Below are positions 34,119-46,100 of a stretch of DNA of 64,000 nucleotides, in pieces; position 1 is the stretch's first letter, and every line of letters begins with the position of its first letter. The translations under genes and the position numbers were made by a program. The stretch is taken from assembly GCF_026213295.1 (NCBI RefSeq), contig NC_079412.1:18793284-18857283 (forward strand), read 5' to 3'. Source of the DNA: Gadus chalcogrammus (taxonomy: Eukaryota; Chordata; Actinopteri; Gadiformes; Gadidae). The notes under the pieces were generated by a model. It searched no databases, was not told where the DNA came from, and saw only the letters and a list, made by a program, of their open reading frames with translations.

Positions 34119-37100
34119 GTACAGTACAGTATAGGCTCCCACTCAACATTTCAACTCAAGTTAAGCACCAGGGAAGAAGATGGCGAAAAGATGAAATATA
34201 ATTTGGTGGTTGTATGACTACTAAAGAATTGAATTAATCTAGAAGGGTCTGTGCTGCTCCGGGTACAATCAAAAGATTAGCCAGTGGTAAATGAAACTGC
34301 AGATATGAGAGGGCGATAATCCTACAGGCTTTTTATGAAACTGACAGAAAATTGGAACTTAATGAGGGTGCATAGGGAATCGTCAAGCATGAAATGTCCA
34401 TTTAAGAGATATCAGAAATAAATGGACCATCTTTTGCATTCAGCAGCTTCTTTAGCTGATGTATACGGTTTGCCAGAAAGTTTTGAACGAATAGAGTACA
34501 AGCCAAGCAATTCCCCTATCAATATTTAAATGTTTATTTTATTAAAACCCAGGCGGGTCTACTGCATTATCTCGCAATAGGAATATCCATATATATCATA
34601 CAGCGCGTGAACATAAAAGGAAACAGCAGAAAACACACTTGGTGTCTTATACAATCAAAGGGTGTGTAACCTTGAGGGAACCTTTATTAGCCATAAACGG
34701 TTTCCAAGAGCAGCAACCACCAACTCTCTAATGGAGTCCTACTAAATTGGACACGTCCACTTTTGTTACAAACAAGCCTTGGAGAATCCATTAGGAAAAG
34801 GGCTAAACCGAACAAGAACGACAGATCACGGTGGTTTGGGATGGAGGTATGGTGGGGCAGTGGCTTATCGGACAGTGCCGTAGGTATTAGGCATTGTAGC
34901 ATGGTTGTGCTGGTGGTGCAGTGGGTAATGAAGCATGGTGATAATGGGGGTGCAGTAAGTATTGTAGCAATGCTTTTAACAGTGGTGCAGTAGGTATTGT
35001 AGCAGAGTTATAATGGTGGTGCAGTAGTTATTGTAGCATAGTGATACAGTACGTATTGTGGCATGGTGATAATGGTGGTGCAGTAGGAATATTAGGTATT
35101 GTTCCTGCTGTCTAATGGGCAAAGAGTAGACTGGGTAGCCCTCCCATTCTGCCGGCGATTTGAGTTTGCCCTGCAGAAGGGTCTGGAGAAGAGCAATACA
35201 TTTCTTTCTAGTATTGATACGTTTTTGTGGGAGCCAATCACCAAGCTGGCTTTTCCCCCTGGCGCGCTATTGGCTGGTTTAACACAATGACAACAGGAAA
35301 GCGACAGCAAGCAGACAATTGCGTACAGAGTCATTTGAGCTAGGCCCATTGATCACGCCTCTGTGCTGAAGAAGATGACAGCAGCTTCCCCTGATAGGAT
35401 GCAGATGAGACACCAAGCTCTCTTTACCTAGCCTGGCTATTGCCAGACCAAGTTCAATCGTAGATTGAGCTTGGTCTGGCAATAGCCAGGCTAGGTAAAG
35501 AGAGCTTGATGTCTCATTTGCATCCTATCAGCCAGGAGATTGTAGGAACTCACCTGGCTGCGGGCAAAGCAATTAATCGAATTAGACCAAGCGTGCATGT
35601 GCGTATGTGTTTGTGCGTTTGTGATGTCCCAATTAGGAAAATATTGGTAAAGAAAGTGGATGGATGGATCACCTGGAGCGTGTGCTGGTTAGCTTGCCTT
35701 GGCCCGGAGGTGATATCTTCTTTCTGAACAAGCATGAAGCACATGTTTTGAAGCACGAGCAAAACACGTTGATCGGCACTGTATAACTGGGATGGTTCAA
35801 TAAACAAACTGCCAAACCAGCGTGAGATTTTGAGTTGTCCTCTATAGTTGTTTGTGTGCTCTATTTGTCTGACTCGTTTCCTGATCAAACACCCTTTCTG
35901 TTGTATCCAGGTCGCTCCCTTGTTCTTCGCTATATACAGCATTTTAATGAGGTGTCTGGCACCAAGTCAGGTGAAAAGCTGTATTCACGACCGGTAGACA
36001 AACATAGATTATTTTGGATGTTCCCCCTGCCCCCTCCACATCTCCACCCTCCACCCAATCATGTCTAATGACGTACTGTATAGAGAACTCATTGTATACA
36101 GTTGTGTGTGTAGGTTGAATCCATGATCATTGCAAATAACATCAGGGTATAATACCTGCTCCATGAGGTATTATTGCACACGGTGCCTGCCTACCATCTG
36201 TTCAATCACTCCAGAGATGGGTTTTTCTGTGTCGTCGGTTTGCTACCTTGCTGAACACACGAGGAGGACCGCGCCAGGTACCTGCCAGGAATGCGGTTCA
36301 TAAATCATGATTCCCGCCAGGTGAATCATTAATCTGCAGATTAATGACGTTGCTCCATGTCTTGTGCAGTGCGTTTCCCCCAGAGAGACTAGAAGCAGCA
36401 GGAGTGGAGGAAGCCAGGTGATCTCAATGGAAAACATATTTGAATGGCATTTGGTTCGGAGAGGTTTTAAATAGCCGTCCGTACAATACCTAACACAGTG
36501 ATGAACAACTGTTCATTACATACGTCAGCAAGTCGCATGTATTGACAAGGGAAGGAAACGTAGACTGCACAAGAGCTGAAATGCCATTTTGCCAATGGCA
36601 AAGCACATTCAATATCCTATTCAAAGGGGGACAACATGGAAGTCACAGCAAAGAAGGTATTTAAAATATCAGACTTCTGCTGTGCTTCTCAACTCTGATG
36701 TTGTGCCCTTTGAATGTTCGTCATCTCCATAGCCTCGGGTTGTTGCGGTCCATTTCATCTTCAAGGTACTGACAGTGTACTACTACCACCGAGGTGGACG
36801 GATGTGGCATGACTGACATCTACTGGCATCAGAATGTACTGCACCTCCCTCGGCCCGTTTCAATTGATAACGTTTGTATTGACTTTCTGCAGCCGGCATT
36901 AAGAAGAAATCCCGAATTCCCGGGGTGATGATCACACAGTTTGTAGTGGAGATTCCAGAAGGAAAGAGCTGCCCGGATTTCCAGCGCAAACCAATATCAT
37001 TAACCATCCAGCAAGGTGAGAGCTTGTTTGCTGTTTAGTCATGTATGCTTGGATCTATAGGGATTTCGATATCTGTCATTAATGACCAGGGAGGGTCATG

Positions 37101-40100
37101 CATCTTGCAGGAGAATAGGATAGGAAGGATTGCCTAGAGTGGTAGATGGCAGATATGGTGATTAACAGTATATTCTGGTTGGGAGTCCCCACTCCGCCAG
37201 CCCGGGCCCTGAAAATACCAGAATGATATCACTGAATAGTTCATATCATATAAAGTGTACACCATTCCAGAAATCCACTGTATATGCTGCAAATACAGGA
37301 AATTATTTTACAAATATGCTACACCAACACAGCACACCATAACCTCCCAGACATCTACCCATTAAGTGGGAATTCATACTCTGCAGGAATAACAACGCAG
37401 TATTCACACACGTCCAACAGGGAAGCTGGGTGTGTTCAAGGCCGTGGTGACAGGAGACCCAAAACCCACAGTCACTTGGAACAGGGCCAATGGCGAGATC
37501 ACAGAGGGCGACAAATTCAATTGTAAATACGACGATACGTCCGGCGAGAACACGTTGGAGGTGAGTGCTTGGCATCTATCAGCCACACAGAGAGATGTAT
37601 GTGTCACACAAATGACCGAGCTAACGACTTGCATGCCGTTTGTGTTGACGGATGTCCTTTGTAACCAGATAAAGAAGGTGTCCCCCGCTGAGGCGGACAC
37701 ATACAAATGTTTTGCTGTGAATGAATACGGCAGGGCCATCTGCACTGCCACCTTAAACGTGATCGAGGGTAAGGGTTACATTACGTGTTCATTGGATTGG
37801 GAGTGCGTGAGTGAGTGACAGAGATAGAGAGAACACCTTTTATAAACAACACCCTTTCCTTTAGTTGGATTCAGCAAAGAGAAGGCCATGGAACAAATGG
37901 ATATCTGTGAGTAGCAGTGTCACTTTACTTTGCATTCACGTTATTTGCAGTCGCAGCCTTACAATTAGTACTGTGGAGTGACAGATTTGTACTTTATTTT
38001 CCAGGTTCCCCAAACCCTGCAGAGTTAAGAAAAATGTTGAAGAAAAGGTAGGGGTTCAAAATGAACCAAGACGAATCTAATGAATCCAAATGAACCAAAA
38101 TGAATCTTCCCAGCTGACTCATTTTGCATCTGCAAACCACGCTGTCAAACTGGAATAGATTATTCTTAACATATTATTCATAGCATTGACCAGTCGAGTA
38201 ATACAACTAAATGTGCTTGATTAATAAGTACTGCTACGTGTTTTCCGGTCTACACCCTCTGGATTTTAGCAAAGAAGTGAAACCCCAACCCAAGGACGAG
38301 GGGGGAATCGATGAGCGGTTCTGGGAGATCATCATGAGTGCCGACCGGAAGGACTACGAGCGCATCTGCCTGGAGTTTGGCGTCAAAGACCTGCGGCTGA
38401 TCCTCAAGAAGCTGGAGCAGAAGAAGCAGGAGAGGGAGGAGGAGCAGTGCAAGGTTGGCCTTGGCAGACGAATCGCTGGTCCCCTTACCTTCACCTGGGC
38501 CTCTCCTACCATGCAGGACACTTTTATTTTATTTATACTATTCATTATTTAGAAGTTGCTCTATCCCATCTGCTGATGTGCATTCGTCATTGTCCCTCTG
38601 CCAAAGAGTAAGTCTGGCTGTACTAGTCAGGTAGAATGGTCTGATAAATGTCATATTGAGCTCATGCCATGCAGCTCATTGAACCAAAAACGTATTTTAC
38701 CCATTGTCTCAGGATTAACACTCATCCATCCATGGCCCAATCAAGCTAGAGATCATTTCACTTTCCTCTTGTCTCCTATCGGTCAATATAAGTCACATTG
38801 AACATTTTGTCATTTAAAAAATGGTAAAATGTTAATGTATGTTGTATTGTCTCATTTTAATTCCCATCCCATGTCATTCATTTCAGTGTGTGTTTCCATG
38901 TTCTCCTGTTCCACCCCAACCCCACCTCAGTATGTTGACTACGTCAAAAACCTCAGGCATGTTCAGGTTCGAGGGGACGGCTCAGCATCCTTTGAGTTCG
39001 AAATGGAGTTAAAAGATGCAACCAGTAGAATATTCCTCTACAAGGTGAGATGCAGGTTTTCTCAGGTGGAGCGGACATTTCACCTAGCTCTATTAAATAG
39101 CATTACATTGTCAAAATAACCCTTAATATATTACACTCATAACTCACCGGGATTCTAATAATATGTTTGACAAAACATATTATTAAATATAATAATACAT
39201 GTTTTGTCAAATATGTTTGACAAAACATATTATTAGCCTATTTAAATGTATAACTTACAATCTTCAGGATGGTGTGATGATTCCGTTTTTCGACGATGCG
39301 GGAACGAAGCACAGCCTGAAGACTGTTGGGAAGAAGCTGGTCTTCAGCATTAATGACCTCCTCCCGGAGGACGCGGGCTTGTATCAGGTGGACGTTGAAG
39401 GCGTCAATCTTTTCTCAACAGATTTTAAAAGTAAGGATATTTTCAGTGACATAGCCTCTATCAAAAACATTACATTTCAAATGTCATTGGTTGCAGCAGA
39501 CCCAATGCACCTTAATGTCACTAGCTTTAACACTAGCTTAAACAATAATGTATTCCTTGAGAGCAGTTCAACCGATTTTTTTTGGAGCTGTAACTGTTGT
39601 TTTATAGATTCATAGCTTCGCACGGCCAGGCTCAAGCCAGACAATCCAGGTGAGCTCGCGAGATCGAGGAGGTAGCGATGCTATGGTTGATGCGCACTGC
39701 TCATTCATTGATTTAGGGGAAAACGAAAACGGACCGCAAGAAACCTTTTATCAAACTAAATAGAAAATTATTAAGATTAAAACCGGACTGTTGGCGTGGC
39801 CTGGTGTATGAATTGGCCAATCTAGGTAGACCTACATTAATAAAAGTAGGCCTACCTGTCCAACAGGCCCATCACTGGACAGTTGTTGCTGCGGGATTAG
39901 CATTGCGTCGCTGATTGGTTAAAACAGATGGTTCTTTCCCTTTGCGTCTAATTGGACACGGTAGACCAAAGTTAGTAAGTAAAATAAATATTCCAAAAAA
40001 CTAAACCCCCACCATTAATCATATTATTAAACTTTAATCAAGTGCATTATTAACTCATTCTATTATTCCCTTTGTTTATTTTCTCTTTGCTATAGTTCCC

Positions 40101-43100
40101 AACGTGAACTTTGTTGTGAAAATCCAGGAGGTGATAGCCCAAGAAAGAGAAGACGCTCTCTTTGAATGTGTGCTGAGTCATCCTCTGCCCAGGATCAGGT
40201 GGATGGGTAAAAACAGCCCACTGGAGGATGGAGAGAAACACAGCATCACCGTTTCAGAGGACAAGCTGATCCACAGTCTGTTGATCAGGGACTGCAAGCA
40301 GCTGGACAAAGGCATCTATGCAGCTATTGCAGGCATCAAGTCGTGCAGCGCTTGGCTGGTTGTACAAGGTAAACATATGAGCTCTGGTACAACACACAAA
40401 TGTGCCTCCATGGTTCACCTTTGCAGGGCTAAATATAACTGTTATTGTGTTATTGTGATTGCATGTTTGTGTTGTTTTCCATCCTGGTTTCACCTGATAT
40501 GTCCTCAATGATGCTTCTGAAAATACAAGGGTTATTGTCTTATGTGTGTTAGTGTTACTTTCAGAAACACATTGTTTTAAAAGAGCAATCAATGAATATC
40601 ATTTCAATCAGTCATCATTTACATTTAGTCATTTAGCAGATGCTTTTATCCATCATGGATATTGAACCAAATATGTTTTTATACAAATGTGAATATTTTG
40701 GCATCATATAAGACTGAGACAGGCTTAAACTTTGACAAAGTTTGAGCCTACACCGCAAGAACCTTTTGGATTGAGCAGGACTCTGACCCTCTGCTCTCTC
40801 CTCCTCTTAGCCGATGCGGAGGCATCGGGTGGGAAGAAGGCGTCTCGTAAAACCACCTCGGCTGGCGGAGCCGGGGTGGACCTCCAGAGGGTGGCAGAAG
40901 AACAGAGGCTCTGGCTGCTGGAGGAGAGGGAGAGGACGGAGGCATCGCTGAAGGCCAAGGGAGAAGCTGAACTGCTGGAGCCCAACAAAGCCTCTTCCAC
41001 TGACGGAGCCGGAGCAGCTGTCGCCAACGGATACTGTAAAGACGGCAAAGAAAGGGGGGGAGAGAGTCAAGCATGTGTAAAAGATGAGAATGCAGGGAGT
41101 AGAATCAAAGCAGAGGCCTATGGCTTAGGGGCAGATGGATCAAATATGAGTGATCGGTCAAACTGTAACAACACGTCAAGAGGTTCAAGTTCAGCTGGTG
41201 GCTCAGAAGGAGACTTAAAACTGACGGGGGATGATAAAAGTGGAACGGGCTCCAAAGCAGGACACAATGGTTCGCTCAAGTCCAAAGGTAAGTCTAACTC
41301 GTGTGATATGCTATTTCTTTCAACATAGGTCTGAAATCATACTGTAACTGTAATTGTGACTGGGAATGAATAATGACTGCCACTTCAATGTCAGCATAGT
41401 ATGGTCTTCTTATATTATGTTATTTTCTGGTTACAGATATTAACCACCAACCATTAGACAAAGATGCTATCTCTAAAGCACAAGAGAGTAAAGACCTGTG
41501 CGGTAAAGATGTCTCAGATGGGTCACAGCACACAGGTGAGTTTTAGCAAGTAACCATCAGAGTACCTAATTTAGTTTGATGGACCCTAATGTTACAATGT
41601 GATGGGATTGAGTTTGAAAGTAGTACTATTTAGTATTTAAATCCAAATTAAACCAATGACTTACCTGCAAGTATCAACTTAAAGGGGTAGTTCGGAATTT
41701 TGGACATAGGGCCTGATTCCGAAGTGAGCATTGGTATTCTATATCACTGGAGACAGTTTAATACATTTCATTCAGTCCTTCTAGTTGCAGAGTTCGCTCG
41801 TGCTAGGCTAGCGCAAGTCAACGGGCAATGCTAGCCTGCTATTAAAAACAGTCTTACCCACTCCACAGTACACCCGAGGTAAATCAATTATAACGACAGA
41901 CTATACATCTAAATGTCTGTTTATAGAATAATGTTAGAAATAAAACCAACCTTGCATTGCATTGCATTTTGAGGGAATTGCGGGGTCTCAGCAGCAGTGT
42001 TTATATTCCTGTACGTAGGCTACGGCAGCGGCGGACTGATACCTAGGTTACCTGCCGCTGTCATTGCTACAAACGCAGAGTACAGTGAACGAAGGAATTC
42101 TACAAGCGTATTAAATTAACAAGATATGGCCACGTTTGGAGGAGTTAGCGATGCATCTGCTTTTGAAGACGATTATGAGGAATTTGTTGTATCCAACGAA
42201 CCGTACATGTACGAGCCGGTGTTTTGATGTCAAAGCCAGCAGCAACAAGCCACAGTTGAGTCCTTTCTGGATCTCGCACTGGAAATTGGTGGAAACTTTG
42301 TGGTGCCCATCTGTACCGTTTATTTCTACAATTTCTAAAAGCACACTGAACCATCATGTTGCCTAGTCGTTCAATTGCGCTTCTGTCCCACGCTCTGTTT
42401 ACGTTCTTCTGTCGTGATTCGGTTACAAACCTAACCAGCGCATAGTAGAATTCCGCTTCTGCTGAGAAAGTAGTCCCTCGATGATTCATGCGATGCATGG
42501 TTAGTTTTATTTCTAACATTATTCTATCAACACAGACATTTAAATCTATAGTCTGGCGTTATAATTGATTTACCTCGGGTGTACTGTGGAGTGGGTAAGA
42601 CTGTTTTTAATAGCAGGCTAGCATTGCCCGTTGACTTGCGCTAGCCTAGCACGAGCGAACTCTGCAACTAGAAGGACTGAATGAAATGTGTTGAAAACTG
42701 TCTCCAGTGATATAGAATACCAATGCTCACTTCGGAATCAGGCCCTATGTCCAAAATTCCGAACTACCCCTTTAAGTCCTAGTTTATTAGTCTTTAATGC
42801 ATTATCACATCTGAATTGATGATCAATTATTTTATGTACCTATGAATATCTGGACTTGTAATTATTTGATATCTGTATTATATTTCAGTTCAAACAATCA
42901 TTAAGTATTGTATAACTTTTCAGGGGAAAGTGCAGCTCTTCATGGTCCAAATGGGAAGGAAGATTCTCGTTCTGCAAAGAACAACAGCATGAAGAATCAC
43001 ATTAACGGAACAGGTACATTTTATTTCATATTGCCAAGTAACAAAATGGCATTAAAGCAAAAAAAATCATCATACATGACTTACATACATACTATACATG

Positions 43101-46100
43101 CATACATACTATATCTTCCACAGTGTCTACCCTACCCTATGCTTATTCATGCTGGTCAGATTGTATAACACAATCTAATAGAAACCATTTCCTTCCTATT
43201 TTAGTCCACCACTAATGTCTTACAAAATGCATGGTTACATTATTATACGATGCCATGCATAATATCAAATGAGATAAAAACAAAGACCTTCTGTTTCACT
43301 TTCTCCAAGGAATACATTTTTTAAGTTTCCGTTTACTTTGACTGGAAGTCTATTTTGATCCGTAAACCATGACGTACAGGACCTCGACAAGGAGGGCAAT
43401 ATTCCACATATGAATTAATGATAGCTTCTACACTTCTAAATGCATCAGTGTCAAATAAATGATTAACGCGATTGCTAACGCTTGACTGATCTCTATTCAG
43501 CCCCAATACAGTACATACATTTTATTATAGATTGTATATCTCTATTACGTCGTGCGAATATTAAAATGTCCAATGGACCATTGTTCATTCCCCAGATTCG
43601 ACGAATGACCAAATGATGCCGATTTCAAATAAAGACGGGCATTCAGAGGGGAAAACCAGTTCCTCCGGTACGGATGGGCATTCAGATACCAGGAGCACCA
43701 AGCAGACGACAGGTGAAGTGTTTGTCCTATATTAAACCACATTTTCTCATAAGAGTTAAAACTATGGTGCAAAAATATTTATGCAATGTATGACAGACAC
43801 ATACATATGTAAATGTATACCTTTCCACTTTTGTTCTGAGGCAAACAAAAGGCCTCCGAAAGCACTGGAGGAAATTGGGTAAAAGTGGCATAACCAGCGT
43901 TACCTTTTGTAGTAGGACAAAGCAATGGGGATGGTTGTAGCCCGGATCAAAACCACTTAAGTGGATCTGAGGGGAAGGAGGTCTCTGGAGCGTCTGCTGA
44001 GTCCTCCGGGCTGGCGAGGCCAGGCCCAGAGGCGCTGTCTGGTAAACGGCTGCATGCTAGTCAGTAGATGTAGCCAGTAGATGTAGCCAGTAGATTTAGG
44101 CAGTAGTTGTAGTCATGACAGCATTTATCACCGTTTTAAAGGGATGGACGACTGGATCTAAAAACGTAAAATAACCATATCATACCACAAAGGGATGCAT
44201 CCAGTACACACCTACTGGATATAAAAGTTTATTAATGTACGTCTCTATACTCAAACTAAGTTTAAAAGTCATTTTCTTGCTCCTGGCTACATTGCCGGGA
44301 TGAAAAAATAGACTCCATAGATTAAATCGATTTTTGAAGGGATATACGGAAATTACGCAAATTTGCAATGGATATAATGGAACATAATTTTCTGAGGATG
44401 TGGCTAATTGCCACCTTGATAACCCTTAGTCATGTAATAAGAAGTACATTACTGATTTCTGTTGTCCATCTCTTTAATCATGCAATATAAAATATAAAAA
44501 ACAAACCGTTATCATTGCTAATTTGTAACCTTTGTGGACGTATATATATTTTTTAAGTAGACAATGCAGACCAAAGCATTGAAAGTGAAAATGACGAGAC
44601 AGAAGATTCTGCTGCGAAGGCAAAGCGCAGAAAGCCAGGCTCACTCATAACAGACTTGTTCATTGGTAAGGAAACTGTGTGTGGGTAGTTTGAGTAAATT
44701 CTAAAACTATTGCCATGATATTTCAAGCTCACAGACTTGTTCAGAATAACCTCTGGACTATTGAGCCGCAGAATCCGTGTGAACAGAACAGATATGTTCT
44801 GTGGCCTGTGTCAGACCCAGGGGTGCAGTTTGTCAGCGGGCTGTCTGATGTGAACGCCATCCTTGGAGGGACCGCAGAGATTATGTGTAAAGTGAGCAGT
44901 GAGGACTGTGAAGGAGCCTGGTTCAAAGACAACCAGAAGGTCAGTCCTAAACCGATTGATTTAACTTGTGCAAACAAGCAAATAACAAACTGATTTCCCC
45001 TGTTCTTTTAATCTCATCTGGGACGAACAGCATACAAATTACATTTTGTTAGCCGAATTGTTAAATCATTTTCTCGATGCTTTAAACCGATTTGAACGTG
45101 AATGCTTCAGTTGTGTTACACTATCAGAACCATTGATTCTCATTTGTATTTTGACCATCTGTTCCGCCACAGTTATCAGCAAATGATGATTTTCAAATAA
45201 CCAAAGACGGCTCAACCCATAAGATGATTATCAACAACTGCAAGGAGGAGCACTCTGGGAAGTATCGCTTTGAAGCTGACGGCCGCAAAACTGAAGCCGT
45301 TATCTATGTCAAAGGTCTGGATACTGTCTACAACATGACATCATATGTCAGCATTTATTTTACGATGATTCAAATTGATTAATCAATAAACGTGCATGTC
45401 CGATGCTAAGTTTGATGTTCCGGACATCAGACTGAATGTTATAAAGACTTTCTGTAACCACACCATTGTAACAGTAGTTTCTTTGCAGACCCTCCGAGGT
45501 TCACCGAAGAGGACCTGAGCGTGTTCAGTAAGCCCGTGGTCATCAAGGTGGGGCAGAACGCCGTGTTCCAGCTGCCCTTCAACGGCCAGGAGCCCATGAA
45601 GATGCAGTGGTTCAGGGAGGGCGAGGAGCTGCTGGAGGACCACGGCGTGAGGATAGAGCGGGGTCACGCCCACAGCCGCCTGCTGCTCAGCAGGTGCTCG
45701 CGGAAGAGCGCCGGGGAGATCAAGTTCCGGCTCAGGAATGACCACGGGACCACGGAGGTCGTCACACAGCTGGTCGTGCTGGGTGAGGGATTCAGTTCGG
45801 GGAAGGGAGTGTTGATGTCAGAGAAGGGAAGGTCAAGGCAGTGCTTTCTCTATGACAGTTCGAACCAGAAGTAACCTCCGTTGCTTCTTGGTTTTGGTTC
45901 CTTTTGTGAATCTGTCAACAGTTTAAAACAGTTTAAAGCTATTTGAACCATTAGAAAATAAATATTTCAATAGTCAATCTATTAATTGGATTTCTGTGGC
46001 AACCTCCTCTGGCAAAAGCCTTTTAGGGGCCAAAATAGATCATTCTGGAATGCTAAATATCAAACGCATAATTTATACAATTAGATTATATTTTACAGTC

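Larger units (their letters stand above)
34119..36892 (+). other. igfn1: Intron 2 of igfn1 (2.8 kb)
   Basis: Holds a 33-bp minisatellite (34880-35100), a 140-bp hairpin element (35391-35530) and a TAAT-containing palindrome (36326-36347), each listed separately. No further exon was seen. Confidence 0.8.
41683..42771. mobile_element. Kolobok-like DNA transposon with long inverted repeats, in igfn1 intron 12
   Basis: The element is flanked by TTAA at 41679-41682 and 42772-42775. It has nearly perfect terminal inverted repeats of roughly 280 bases starting AGGGGTAGTTCGGAATTTTG; the right copy runs from about 42488 to 42771. The unique centre carries two short coding pieces on opposite strands (listed separately), one a THAP-domain start. 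TTAA target sites together with a THAP-domain protein are features of the Kolobok superfamily. Without a transposase catalytic domain it cannot move by itself. A piggyBac-type MITE is the alternative, but the THAP fragment argues against it. Confidence 0.78.

Noticed and set aside
34880..35100. Array with regular spacing that could suggest a CRISPR
   Set aside because: The units are contiguous and drifted with no unique spacers, and the genome is vertebrate; it is a minisatellite.
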